A stretch of DNA of 64,000 nucleotides from Neonectria sp. B-13 (GCA_002682825.1 NOKP01000012.1:310001-374000); one strand, 5' to 3'; counted from the first letter of the stretch, positions 22,923 to 34,289 are shown. Numbers and translations: made by a program. The notes: generated from the sequence alone by a model not told the origin.

Positions 22923-24143
22923 TCACAGCTCCGGCGCCCACTCTAGCTGAGTGGTAGTATATGAAAACAGAGCTCGTTGCCCTTGTTTGTAGCAGAGGGT
23001 GATGAAAATACTAAAGCAAAGCCACGAGCAACATAGCTTCAGAGTTTGAATGAAGCTATGTAGTGGCTGGTGCGTAACCGCAGTATCTCCATTCGTGTGC
23101 TCCTGGGATGGACCCTGTTTGAGTAACTTCTCCTGCTGAGCAAACTGCTCTGCAATCCTGTACTCTTCTAAAGCACTCGAGGTAAGGAAGTGCTCAAGTC
23201 GTTGCTCCAACTTACCTTGTCGGTCCACGGCAAGCATGGCGGCGCCAAGGAAGCTGTTAATCGTCTTGCCAATAAACATGAGGCTCCCTTGGAGTCTCTC
23301 GTGTTGTTTTCCGTGTCTTATTTTAGAAAGGGCTCTCAGGTGCTTGTTGTGGGCCTCGATGTTGACTAACGCAATGTACGGCGGTTCCATCTTGAGCAAA
23401 GATCCCGTCTCACCTGCGACAACGAGGGTGTTGGTAATATCGAGTAGCTCTTGAAGGTTCGTGAGAACATTGCTGATGGGCTTGGCGATCCGACGATAAC
23501 GGTCTTGGGTGATACGCATCTCTTGTGCGAGAGTCCAGTCCCCGATCACGAAAAACTCCCGCATCTGTTGTGCCGCAGCCAGTTGGTTCAGAATATCGAA
23601 GACGTGGACATTGGTGCATGGCTGATTGCCGAACTTTGCAGTGTCGTTCATGAAAGCATCAAGGGCTTTGACTAGTCTAGTCTTGGTTGACTTGGGACGC
23701 TGCTCAGATCGGCCCTTGGAGACATGTCGATACTCGTCAAGGGTTTTGACTACCCCGCCCTTCAAGTCGTCGCATAGCTGCTGCACCTTTTCAAGATCTA
23801 GCTTCTCGCTCTCCCAGGTACTGTCCTTTGGCTGGTTTCCCAGTGCTGGGAGTCTGTTCCAGAACCCTGCGAGAGACTCGATGTGGGCACAGAGGCTACC
23901 AATGAAGCCGCCACTGTTATAATCAATGTCAGCTGGTGAATATACTGATGGTGGAAGCGCCACAATGACGTCGTCAATGACGGCCAAGTATTCTCGGTAC
24001 ACTCTAAGGGGCTCGCCCCGAAGGAGCTCACCTTCGACCACAGCTGAGATGGATGACGAAGTATTGAATCCCAGAGTCGGAAGAGGGCCATGGATGGCGA
24101 TAATCAGGAAAGCGCCTGTGCTAATAGCTCTGAGGCGAACCAT
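22923..24143 (-). CDS. Unknown helical protein with N-terminal hydrophobic segment
   Basis: Single exon. I take the ATG at 24143 (MVRLRAISTGAFLIIAIHG), which places a signal-like hydrophobic segment at the N-terminus; an upstream in-frame ATG at 24227 adds 28 polar residues. The protein (406 aa) is mostly amphipathic helix, with a coiled-coil-like stretch LEQRLEHFLTSSALEEYRIAEQFAQQEKLL and one C-terminal membrane helix (LKLCCSWLCFSIFITLCY). I do not recognise the family. It sits between two CorA-like genes. Fungal CorA-like proteins often sit near such helical unknowns, but I cannot show a link here. Confidence 0.55.
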   Translation of the reverse strand: MVRLRAISTGAFLIIAIHGPLPTLGFNTSSSISAVVEGELLRGEPLRVYREYLAVIDDVIVALPPSVYSPADIDYNSGGFIGSLCAHIESLAGFWNRLPALGNQPKDSTWESEKLDLEKVQQLCDDLKGGVVKTLDEYRHVSKGRSEQRPKSTKTRLVKALDAFMNDTAKFGNQPCTNVHVFDILNQLAAAQQMREFFVIGDWTLAQEMRITQDRYRRIAKPISNVLTNLQELLDITNTLVVAGETGSLLKMEPPYIALVNIEAHNKHLRALSKIRHGKQHERLQGSLMFIGKTINSFLGAAMLAVDRQGKLEQRLEHFLTSSALEEYRIAEQFAQQEKLLKQGPSQEHTNGDTAVTHQPLHSFIQTLKLCCSWLCFSIFITLCYKQGQRALFSYTTTQLEWAPEL

Positions 24144-25584
24144 CGTAGTTGTTTTGTGTCGCAAGTTTGCGTCGTATGGTAAAGGATAAAATCGGGTAGT
24201 GCGAGGTTGTCGCAATTGTAGAGACAAGGCAGCTTCAGTCTGGGTCAGTAGGAGAATGAATTGAGATTGAGCGAAACAAGAAGAGTTTATATAGTTTGGC
24301 CGGCAGTACTGTTCTAGAAAAATTGATCGAACTCCGTTGCGGCTGACTTGACTTTTCCAGGGTCATAAGAACACATGGCTACGAACGTGTCGGAATTACT
24401 TTGTTCGTCATTAGAACTAGTTGAACTGGCCGGAACGAGGTATTCTTTATTATCGTTCAATTGAACAACTGCTGTTAGGTTAGTAGCTGGCCAAATTGCT
24501 GAATGAATTGGCGAGTGTTCAAAGCAGAGAATTTTCCGGGCCAATGGGGGATGGGCCATACAGCACTTCAATTTCGATGCCATATCCAGACACCCAATTT
24601 GGGTCGCGGCCCAGAAAGCGGACTACCTAACTTATATATCCTAATATTAGTCCTACTTGAGAAAACAAGCCTATAAGGCGACACGAGCCGTAATATATTC
24701 ACAGCTTGCATTCTTAAAAGAGGTAATTTCTTACCCGGATTCCCAAGGACTACTCGGAGATTGTTGGACAAACATGGAGAGGGTCGCGCAACGCAATAGA
24801 CACAATGAAGAAGACTCAAACTAAAGGTGATCTCGGCTGAAACGAATCTTGCATGGGAGGAGCGACTGAAAGGAATATTCAACAAAGCCTACAGCAACTA
24901 ACAGGCCAAGAACTAGTAGAGAATAAAATGTTGCGAGATTGTAAGCAATCAGGCCCGTGTTGACTCGGTAGACTCGTATTACCCGTATAGAACCCCGCAC
25001 ATTTCACTTTGCAAGGCACGCTTGTGCTGTTAGAGAAGCCTGAAATTGGAGATATCAAGTATAGGCTTAGGCATTCCTAGGTTGCGGTGATCGGATAATG
25101 GAAGATAATAAAGCAGATAGAGTAGTATTAGACGTAAAAGCTCATTAGATGCGATTGACTAGCATACTAGAGCTGATGCTCTTAGGGGATCTATAGCGAT
25201 TTCATAGTGATCCAGGGTTGTGATGTGATAATGCTAGCCACTCTGGTTGTTATCCTTGGACCCGTCCGTTACGGATATCAGCTGCAACTCTTATACTACT
25301 GCCAGAGTCGGGACCGGGGTATCCGGCCGCCGAAACCTTCAAGGGTATTCTGAGTCTGATACATGCCTATTCAATCTCCGCTCGCTTCTCCGAAACATGT
25401 CCGATATCTCATGGCGAAAAGCAAAGAGGACCCCCAAAAAGACGGGGATTACAGATACTGGGGCTATCACTTTAACAAAGAGACCAATGTTCCACTCCCG
25501 TTCATCTGTATAGTTAACAAATGGGAGGCTGAAGACTGCCTAAGGAGACACAGTTAATTATTCTTCCAATTGATTAGAGGGAAA
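24144..25584. other. AT-rich intergenic region, no gene seen
   Basis: Open frames here are short, on both strands and without motifs. Nothing I can support as a gene or element. Confidence 0.35.
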
Positions 25585-26855
25585 TTAGGACATCACGAGA
25601 CGCACCAGAACCAAGCTACTAGGCGCAAACAGCAGCACTACGATGGAAAGAATCGCCGATTGCTGACTCTCCTTATGAGAAAGCAACGAGTCAAGCTTGA
25701 TAGGGAGTTAGCCTTTGAGCGTGGCTGCGTCGAACGTGTCCCTACCAGATTGGTCTGAATCTCGAATCGTTGGTCAACTCCCACCAGCTGCTTGCGATCA
25801 TTGGCGAGCTTATTCCGCTCATTGATGACATCGTCTAGAAACGAATCTAGTTCCCTGGGCTTAATTGTCCCGACTTCGGAACTCGGTTCAACACCATCCG
25901 TGGCCACTTTACTGACAATGGCCGGGTCCGCTATCGATAGGCCCGAGGAGAGTCTCTCCCAGACGTCATTTTGAAATATCATGGCTTGATCCACGAAAGT
26001 CACGTCAGTCCGGTTTCGGCTGATTTTCTTCATGGCCTCCACGAAACTTTTTGGTGTGAGCTTCGAATCCTCGATAGAATGCCGAGCCCAAGATGCGGTG
26101 CCAGAAAAGAGCTCAACCTTCAGAATTTCCCGATTTATCTGCTTTTGCCAGTGGCTAGAGCACCAGGCACATTCCTTGGTAAGAGCTGCGATGAGCGTCC
26201 AGGGGTGCTGCCACGGTTGGCTCCGACCTTGAGCTTGATAGTCTCCCTTCAACGCCTTCATCACTCGGCTCAAGGGAGTCAAGGCCAGGCCGGAATCGCA
26301 CCTGGAGCGGTCCAAAGCACGGTCTCCAGTATGGTTAATATCGTAGTTGTCGAATAAAAGGCAGCGCATGCGTACGATACTGCAAGCGATGCTGGTGTTG
26401 CCGTGGGGGAGGTCGATCCCCAAGTAGCAAAAGATTTCGCGTACAGGCGACTTTGGAGAGGAAAAGACGACATCTAATGGATGGTTAGTATTATGCCTAA
26501 GAGTTGTGTGAAAAGGGAGGCATCACCCACTCAGTGTATCCGGTCCTTCAATCGAGCGGGCTCGGTAAGTGGCAAACACGCCGTGGGGAGATTTGACGAG
26601 CTCGAAGATACGCAGATCGATCCCCAACGCTGATAATAGGCCTGGCCAATTATCAGATGGGGTTGTGTTCCCTTGACGTTTTACCCCGTACAGTAATCGC
26701 TCAGAAACACTCAGCTCATCCCAGGTTCCGGTCCCAGTCCCCGCTCTTTGTAGTGATGTTAACCATTCCGTCAATTTCCAAGGGACGAGGCAACCATTGG
26801 AGGGACTTGGTAAACTTACAATAAAGTCATTGTTGGATGATTGTGTTCTTTTTCG
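25585..26855 (-). CDS. CorA-like protein, short C-terminus, 5' end unresolved
   Basis: Three exons are supported: a first visible exon from 26855 to 26531, then 26473-25746, then 25695-25585. The introns are 57 nt (gtgggt...ttag) and 50 nt (gtaggg...caag with a gctaac branch site). The join restores continuity through GPDTL|NVVFSSPKSP and EIQTNL|LDSLLSHKESQQS. In-frame coding starts after the acceptor at 26857-26856 with RKRTQSSNNDFIVS; the exon holding the start codon lies upstream and I could not find it. The C-terminus has the CorA-like helix (ESQQSAILSIVVLLFAPSS) and then ends after about 15 residues, so the second membrane helix is missing. It may be a truncated gene or a soluble/tail-anchored derivative. 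Confidence 0.6.
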
Positions 26856-27726
26856 CTGTCAGTGACATTGCTCTGTAACCGAATAATCAGTGAGCCGGGA
26901 TCTGGGAAACCTCAGAGGGTATCATACAAAAATGAAATCTTTTATCTCAGTTTCGTTAGTCTTGAATCCCCCCTCGAGATTTAGGCCTAGTTCGTTTGTA
27001 TTTAGTCACTTGATCAAATGTTTGGTCAATAAAACGACTGGTGATCTTACTATCAAGTCTGGCATGAGCGCAGAATAGCTCACTGAAATCTTGGCATTTT
27101 GCGCGTTGATCACCATACTCATTTGTCATTTCCGGCAGACCAGGTGTAGGAGCATCCATAGATTGAAGAGATTTCCAGGTCTGTCTGCAATTGTAGCGGA
27201 AATTGTCTCTTTGTCGACTTCCTTGCGTCAGGGTTATTTTTTCGCTCAAGTGGCCGCAGATCAGAGAAGGGATTCTGCAATAAAACAGGCCCATTCTTGT
27301 GCCAGAGATAGCGATAATTTAAAGCCTGGAATGTAGTGACAATGTTGGGCTTGATCATACGATTCTTCAACCTTCGGCTCCTCATCTGCTGTGGGGCCAT
27401 CCAATATCAGTCGTAATCGGCACCGTTGCCAGCTCAACTCGCAGCAAAGTGCAGAACCATGTCTTGGCGCTTACGCAATGACGACTCACATCCCAGATAC
27501 TCCTAACATGTAGCCGAGGAGATAGAATGCTGCAGCCGGTTCAGACTCGCTACTGGTTGGTCTCCCACCAACCAGCATTCGCAATGCAACATTGGTTGTT
27601 TCCTCTTTCCCCGGGTGAACTTTGTATACATATCATCTTGGAGCCTCTGAAATCCAGTCATCTCTGGTCTTGCTAGGGAACTGCTTGCAAAAGAACATGA
27701 GCCTCTCTCATCTCCATGGGTATCGA
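26856..27726. other. Gene-poor region, possible missing 5' exon
   Basis: The first exon of the CorA-like gene should lie here on the minus strand. Several open frames exist (for example 26956-27294) but none joins in phase with a good donor. No other feature is seen. Confidence 0.3.
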
Positions 27727-28138
27727 TCACGCCTGAGGATTTATATCAACATCATTGGCATTGATGTCCATGGACGGCGTCACCGCGTAAACCGGGGCGA
27801 AACTCTCTGCAAAATAAGCCGATAGAACACGACGTGGTAGATGACGCTGCTGCTGGAGGAGCCGGATGACGCGATGCCAACTGCAAGGCCGATATGCGTG
27901 CTGAACCACTTCGGGATTAGCGACATGGTGGGCACACTAGGCAGGCCGGCAGCGATGCCGACGCAGAAGGCCTACACGAGCAATGCCTAGAGCAGGCGGA
28001 GGTTGCCCCTATCGTAGACTGGCCCGGCCACTCGCCCGGTAAGCTGAAGCAGGAAACACTGGATAGAGCCGATCCAGGATATGTTGAGTGAGGAAACCTC
28101 AAAGAGCTCGCCAGACTCGTAGTATATTGGGAGACAGA
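27727..28138 (-). pseudogene. Broken monocarboxylate-type MFS transporter
   Basis: The minus strand encodes family-typical blocks in order: YYESGELFEVSSLNISWIGS, then LTGRVAGPVYDRGNLRLL, then AFCVGIAAGLPSVP and WFSTHIGLAVGIASSGSSSS. Two in-frame TAG stops interrupt it, one where the family normally has a glutamine (CAG to TAG). An internal stretch between RLL and AFCVG is missing, and the end drifts into another frame. Only part of the N-terminal half remains. This is a decayed monocarboxylate-permease-like gene. Confidence 0.75.
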
Positions 28139-28195
28139 AAATGCGCTTATCATGCCTCATGTGTTGAAGCATGAGAAGAGCTGAATGAAAACATC

Positions 28196-28301
28196 ATCTC
28201 CTCGTTGCGAGGTGCCTATAGGCGTCGTCGTCAGTGACGAGCAATCGAGGACTGTCAGGAAGAAACCATGATATGACCAAGAAGAGAGACCCAATTTCAA
28301 C
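28196..28301 (-). pseudogene. MFS sugar-transporter fragment
   Basis: A coherent frame on the minus strand reads VEIGSLFLVISWFLPDSPRL, matching the sixth helix and the PESPR loop of sugar-transporter-family MFS proteins. The frame ends soon after. It abuts an oppositely oriented fragment at about 28301. Confidence 0.6.
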
Positions 28302-28490
28302 TATGGCACCTATTTATTCGCTGTGGCTGGGGTTACGAATACATTCCTTATGAGCCTCATCATGAACTTGTCAGGCCTTCTGACTGGCATCGTCGCATTT
28401 CCACTCGTTCCATCCTTTGGACACCGACCGATCATTACTTAGGGCACAGTGTTGTATACCGTTAGCCTCTTGTATTTTTGTCAGTTGGCA
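28302..28490 (+). pseudogene. MFS sugar-transporter fragment, opposite orientation
   Basis: The plus strand reads YGTYLFAVAGVTNTFLMSLI, then MNLSGLLTGIVAFPLVPSFG, then a TAG stop, then GTVLYTVSLLYF. This corresponds to helices 7-8 of a sugar transporter, the part that normally follows the neighbouring minus-strand piece. The head-to-head arrangement implies an inversion within a dead gene. Confidence 0.6.
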
Positions 28491-30179
28491 CCGCCGTTCC
28501 CAGAAGAAAGTACCAGAGCGCAAGCTTTCAAAATTCGAGTGTCAAGGGACAGTAGAGGGCCATAGTGTTGACGATACTAAGTGCCAGGTCACGACAGGTG
28601 AGGATCGGAATACCGAACTGAAGCAGTCAAGGCAGCTGCATTATGAAGTGTATGGATCGGCAGCCTCTTTATGCACTCTAATTATAGGAACTTGTCTTGT
28701 CATGGCTGCATTGATGGATCTCTTTAGGTAGATCTTTTTAAGTCTGGATGATTGCTGGACTTCATGATTATACAAGTATTTCGAGGAAAATCCCTCACAT
28801 AAGACAGCCTATCTCGCTGATTAGTACTTTAATTTGCTTTAAAGCCGTGCCCCTCTTGATGTTGATACTTTTCCCTTTTTCTTGGGCTTCTGTGTCTTCT
28901 TCGAGCGGCGTCGAAGTTGGTTCGTCCTGGGACAATGACTCTAAAGTCCCGGGATTGGCTTGCTGTGCTCAGGCTACATACAGAAGAGACTATCAACTGA
29001 CAACCATGCCGTCAGCTTTTGCAATCCCAATCTTACCGAGGTAGGAATCCTGCCGTGGTAGTAGTCATGTGGAAGTGAGATCCCATAGACTAGGCATTTC
29101 GTGATGATGGCTAAACGTGGCAGCTCGAAGCCTACCTAGAACACGATTATGACCTGATGCAGATGGTGGAGTGGATCGAGGCTTCTGCATACCTCTGGAT
29201 ATAGACTACCCTACGAAGATATAGGCATGTCGGCAGTTCGGGGCGTCGACTAGACTCATTTCAATTTAGCACAAACGGCCTACTGTAGGACCACCGGATA
29301 GATTAAAGTCAAGAGCTCATCTTGCCACTTTTTTATCGCGTCCTGTGACATGTGACTCTGTCAAGTATCTCATTACCTCGGCCAGCAAGCGTGTCGCACT
29401 CGATGAAGACGCCACGATTCGCCCGACGATCCAATTCAAGCATAATTATACAGGGTCATTCATCGACAGTAACGTACGGCTTGCTGATGGAAAGAGATCA
29501 GTTAGGACTAAGCATTTCCATTGAGTGCGAATCGAGACGTATCAACAAAAGGATGTGCACATTAATCCCGCGATGAATATAGCCTCACTCCTAGAAATCA
29601 GAACTAATAACCCCTCGGAACTAGTCACATTCTTTACCCCACAAAGTCATGGATCCCACGTGCAATCTCGTATTGACCAAGCCGCGGCATTGTTTCCCCA
29701 GATTCTTTCCGCCCCCTGTCATCATCGTCTAGGTTCCCCTCCTCACTTTACCCCATTCAGAGATCAACCTTCCGTCCGACCTGGCTGTTAGGTAATATTA
29801 CCCACGCCGTATAGTCGATTATACCGCCGAAATACTTTCGTGAGGGCTGCCTTGCCGTCCTTTTGCATTTCGTGATCCTACCCACACTTCGGGAGTATCA
29901 CCATATTCAGTATTATTGCGGAGGCAATTGCCGTTGTTACTCTTTTGAGCGTATGCAGATAGGCTCAGAGAATGCGTTCAAGATCATAGATGAATGAGAA
30001 TATTCATGTGAAAATGCTCCAAGATGACTATTTAAGGAACCCATTGAGTTCTTCTAACGAGATTCTTTTCCTCCCTCAACCTCAAGCTGATCGTTAAAGC
30101 AAAATACCAGAGAACCGGCGACTTTTTCAAGCTCATCAAACTTATACATCACCAACCTACATACAACCCAAAGTTCAAC
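28491..30179. other. Gene-poor region upstream of the HsbA-like gene
   Basis: No supported gene. The frames at 28748-29044 and 29352-29791 have no motif. A TATA-like tatttaag at 30029-30036 lies about 145 nt before the HsbA-like start and is its likely core promoter. Confidence 0.35.
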
Positions 30180-30692
30180 ATGCTTCTCACTAAGCTCTTC
30201 ACTCTTTCTTTTCTGGCCTCGACCGCCCTCGCGTCAGGTGCTACGATCGTCGCGGCCATGGGCGTCATTTCTGACAGCACCACGGCCCTTGACGACGCCG
30301 TCACGGCTTGGGATGGGAGCCTTGGCGGAACTGCTGCCATTGTGTCCCTTTCAGACGAGCTTCTTTCCGACACTGAAGATGGCACTGACGTTGCTGAGGC
30401 CTCGGGGGCTCTCAGCTTCTCCGAGGCCATTGACGTCGCAACTGCAACGAACTCCCTCGCCAGCGTTGTTGAAGCTGCTCTTGACACCATCGTTGATGCG
30501 AAGCCCCAGTTCGACGCATTGGGCGTGAGTTCTGTGATCCTGCAGACTCTTCAGACGCAGAAGGCTGCTACGGAGACATTTTCGACGGCCGTGATTGCAA
30601 AGGTGCCTGAAGCTTTGCAGGGCACTGCTCAAGGCTTGGTTCAACCTATTCTCGATGCTTTTGACGACGCAATTGCGGCGTACTCGGCCTAA
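30180..30692 (+). CDS. HsbA-like cell wall protein (hydrophobic surface-binding)
   Basis: Single exon of 170 aa. Residues 1-18 are a signal peptide (MLLTKLFTLSFLASTALA). The mature protein is alanine-, serine- and threonine-rich and helical, with the repeating pattern (LDDAVTAWDGSLGG, then LASVVEAALDTIVDAKPQFD, then VPEALQGTAQGLVQPILDAF) of the HsbA family. HsbA proteins are secreted, bind hydrophobic surfaces and can recruit lipolytic enzymes or act in the wall. There are no cysteines, so it is not a hydrophobin. Codon use is strongly GC-biased compared with the AT-rich flanks, consistent with high expression. Confidence 0.85.
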   Translation: MLLTKLFTLSFLASTALASGATIVAAMGVISDSTTALDDAVTAWDGSLGGTAAIVSLSDELLSDTEDGTDVAEASGALSFSEAIDVATATNSLASVVEAALDTIVDAKPQFDALGVSSVILQTLQTQKAATETFSTAVIAKVPEALQGTAQGLVQPILDAFDDAIAAYSA

Positions 30693-31796
30693 TTCGAACC
30701 ATTTCTATCATTCACACCATGGTCGATGGTTGATTAGAGAATAATGAATGGGCTTGAGGCAGGAAACAGAGGCTAGCTAGACAATAGCAACAATGAAACC
30801 CTTGGTTAGCCGTGCAATTGACTAGCTATGATTAATTGTGATGATTAGTAGACCTAACTTGATCTTCCTAATTATGTAGTTGACAACCATTAGCTGGTGA
30901 GTGTAATCTATGCGGGGAAGCCCGGAGCATGTGCCAGATATGGAATTCAAGGCCAGCCACACAAATACACGAGAAAAGCATAAGTGTCAGTTGGCGGTGT
31001 GGTGAATTTCAATGCACCTGAGTAGAAAGACCCAGAGCGAACATGCACCCCCGAGAATAGCACTGCGGAGGTAGGGCTAGCCCTTGTGATGGGAACTTTG
31101 AGGGAAGATTGTGAGCAATAAGGCAATAAGGGACAATGCATAACAACGAGTCGGGAGGTGGGCTTCCTAACTATCCGAGAGATGCCAAGTATTGCATCTA
31201 ACCAGTCCAAACTAACCATTCATCAAAATTCTAGCACATAGAACTTTTACGGTCCGGCTTTTGTGGTGATTACTATTCCCCAAGTCTGCGCATACAGCCA
31301 GTCGATAAGTGGCTGCAAAGTTAACCGCAATGAGCAAACAATAAATCACATTCCGCTTCAACTTCCATTCTAGTTAAAGATGCAGGAACGCAACGGGCCT
31401 GAACAGCGGATCAAACGCAAACATGGGTAGAACTAGTAGGTATGATTAGTTCCCTTCAGGTAAAAAGGGTTGGATCAGTAAGACGCCTCAATATGGATTC
31501 GTAGCGAATTTTTTGGAGAGAACCAAGGTCGAGTTCTCATTGCGTTGCCCACACTTAGGTGGATGGCTTCAGATACCCGCAGCCAACCGTGCCGTAGGGG
31601 TCATGTGCGCCTAGGAATTAGTCTGACCGTTACGTAGAGTGAATTTATAGCAGATGCCAATTTCACGTTTAAGCTGCATCTTACATCACCAAGTCCTACT
31701 ATAATAGTAACCCAACCTTGACCCTACTTCCATTGTTGATCTTCGGATAACGTTCTAAAAGACTAGAGATATATTTGTTTCTATCGATAGAGAGTT
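30693..31796. other. Intergenic region, no gene seen
   Basis: AT-rich flank between convergent genes. No motif-bearing frame and no recognisable element. Confidence 0.35.
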
Positions 31797-32462
31797 CTAT
31801 GTTAATGTCCCATTTAAATGTGCCTTTAATGCCTCGTCAACAATACTTTGAGATAGGTGATTATGCACCATATTGATGTACCAGCTAGTAAACGGCATCA
31901 ACAATCTGTGGCCGTCGAGCGTTCCTTCATCGTACAATTCCCACTTTTCCCCCGCCTCGGTTGAACTCCACCCAGAACTGCTCCCAGAAGATGTCGGGGA
32001 CGAGTCACTTCGGCATGCACGAACAGTCCACTGTGACCTGATCATATTGCCATTGGGGGCGGCTACGCGAAGGCGTACGCCGTCGGGTACACATCTATAG
32101 ACTGCAGGCCATTGCATGCGCGCCGTAAGACCGGGGACTAGAACATACAGCTCGTGTACGTGAAATGTACGCACTGTGCCGTCCCACGGCCCAATAAAAG
32201 TATCGTTCGCGATTGAAGCTGGGTCAGATGGAATCTCTTGAAAGCCGACGACAGAAAAGTTGTGTTGCAGAGTCGGAGTGTAGCTCTGAAGCCAGCCAAT
32301 AAGGAGATGAGGCGGCAGGTTGCTCGGGATAGGAATAGTGACGGAGAAATGATGTTGTGCCCGCATTAATGTCTTGAGTCGGCTCATATAATTGGTTGCT
32401 TGTGGTTGTGAATGTGCATAATAATTCAAGATCGGCCGCCTCGCGCTCGGAAAAGCGGTCAA
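31797..32462 (-). CDS. Conserved fungal protein, possibly DUF7053-like
   Basis: Single exon of 221 aa. The likely true start could be the internal ATG at residue 26 (MSRLKTLMRAQHHFSVTIPI). The protein has a compact pattern: FSVTIPIPSNLPPHLLIGWL, then a central VHELYVLVPGLTARMQW, then a serine-rich linker, then LLMPFTSWYINMVHNHLSQS. I recall this layout from small fungal proteins grouped as DUF7053, but I am not certain of the family number. No signal peptide or membrane helix. Function unknown. Confidence 0.6.
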   Translation of the reverse strand: MTAFPSARRPILNYYAHSQPQATNYMSRLKTLMRAQHHFSVTIPIPSNLPPHLLIGWLQSYTPTLQHNFSVVGFQEIPSDPASIANDTFIGPWDGTVRTFHVHELYVLVPGLTARMQWPAVYRCVPDGVRLRVAAPNGNMIRSQWTVRACRSDSSPTSSGSSSGWSSTEAGEKWELYDEGTLDGHRLLMPFTSWYINMVHNHLSQSIVDEALKAHLNGTLT

Positions 32463-32671
32463 CGTGTTTTGTGATGCTACACGAGACGTGCGTCTTTCCG
32501 TTTTAATTTAAGAAAAACTCTACCCACCCAAATCCAACAATAAAGCTAAGCACGTAAGTGCAGAGATGAACCGAATTCCAGTAAAGAGGCACTAGGGTCC
32601 GTGAAATCAATATTCAAACCCTGTAAACTGTTGATTATTGGCTATACTTCACTGTGCGGGTGTGGGCCTAC

Positions 32672-33436
32672 TCAGAGCCAGCCTTTATTAGGCTTAGTTT
32701 CGTAGCGCGAACTGCAAGAATTCCAAATACTGATGCCCACTTTAATTGGATTTTGAGACGGCGTTATCTTGAAGATGTGATTCCCAGCTTTTTGAAGCAT
32801 CTCCCTTACAGTTTTTATAGGAAGGGCTCGGATCGCGGCTGCTGTCAGCTCCCCGGCCAGGGCTGAGGTTCCATTCATAGCTCGGGCCTGGATCGTATAA
32901 AGGGCGGGGAACGTAGCTACAGGCGGTATCACAGGAAGGCTCAAAGCCGTAGCTGTGGCCGAGGCCATACGAAGGACCGCTACGGAGCAGAGCTGCGATC
33001 GCGATCAAGATGTCGGGATCGCGATCAAGATGACGGAATCAGGATGATAGCGAGGGCCCGGGTCAGGCTCATCGCTGCTGCCTTCGTCAGGGCTGCGGTT
33101 ATCACATTCGTCGAAGATCAGGTCGGGGCCGCCGCAGCTACCTTGGTCGAGACTGGTTCGAGGTCGATAGAGACTATGCGGCTCGCAAGGGCCAGAACTA
33201 TCAATCCCGAAATTAAGAAAAATAGGAACGACGGGATACTCGTCTGTAATCGCTGAATGAACATTGGAGGTTGCCGGGAAATGGAAATCGTAGCGCGAGC
33301 TGACTATCGCATCAATAAATAAATAAAAAGTATTCGTTCGGCGGCAGGCTAAAGAGAATGTTGACTGGCTTTGGATAGTCTGGATGATAGAAAAATGTGT
33401 CTTCGCTCCGTAATATATGAGACCTGGGCACAGCAA
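32672..33436 (-). other. GC-rich island with overlapping open frames
   Basis: Between about 32.8 and 33.2 kb the GC content rises sharply and long frames stay open on the minus strand. One frame reads repeated GPSY/GHSY motifs, another begins MFIQRLQTSIPSFLFFLISG with a signal-anchor look, and a third is alanine-rich. It could be a small repeat-bearing secreted or membrane protein gene with introns, or a composition island. I could not build a consistent gene model. Confidence 0.25.
32997..33036. repeat. 20-nt tandem duplication
   Basis: Two adjacent 20-nt copies (gatcgcgatcaagatg plus tcgg or acgg) differ at one base. They lie in the GC-rich island; each contains the palindrome gatcgcgatc. 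Confidence 0.8.
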
Positions 33437-34289
33437 TCCCAGGAAGCTAGACCACTGGCAATGCAGTCACTGGAGATTGCCTGGCGCGTCATGACGATGA
33501 TGCTGAAGATGTGGAGTTGTTGAATTCCGGGGCAATCAGCATTATCGGATCACCTTTACCCCCATAAAACCTGGTACGACAAGTGCAATGTATTACACAG
33601 CTTCTCATTGGCCAGCCGGGAAACATGGCAAGACGGCTCGCTCTCTGCGCGTCATCGCGGAGAATACTTGCCAGGGACCCTGTCTGTTTCGAGTTTCAAC
33701 GATTGGCCAACCTATCGCGGATGTAACACTGAGACAAGTTGTTCTACCCACTTGTCGGCCCTGCCGATGTGAATATCACAGTGCTATCTAACACAACATT
33801 AATAAGTACCGCAGGGACCAACTGGTTTAAGAAGGTGCTTACAGCCATCTTCGCAGGGATCTTGCCTGCATTCAGTTCACTTCCAGGCTTCCTAACAAGG
33901 GGAACGGATCACACCCCTGATTTTCGTTATCTGAAGTTGATGGAATCGCACTGTACGTACGAGCACGTCACGCGTTTCATGCCCTATTACAGGCTAGGAA
34001 CCCGCCCCTGACCGCCCACAATCCTTCGTGGCGATAAGTTAGGGAGCCGTCGTGCAGTCTCATGATTACTTCCCTGAATGAGCTGTTACGACTGGCCAAC
34101 GACACTGCATGCTTTCTCTCCGAGGATACATAATTGGAAACTCATTCACCTTGCCTTAAAAGCTCTTCCCGTTGTAACCACAAACATTCTGCCCTCTGTA
34201 TTCTTCTCGCTGAGCTTCCCCAAGTTGCAGCACTGAGCTCCAATTGGGTCGCTCAAAACCACCCACAGCCTGTGTTCCTCAGAGCCGAA
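33437..34289. other. Intergenic region and 5' leader of the amino acid permease
   Basis: No gene seen. The last 150 nt form the leader of the permease gene; an in-frame upstream ATG at 34134 would add 52 residues unlike the family. Confidence 0.35.
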
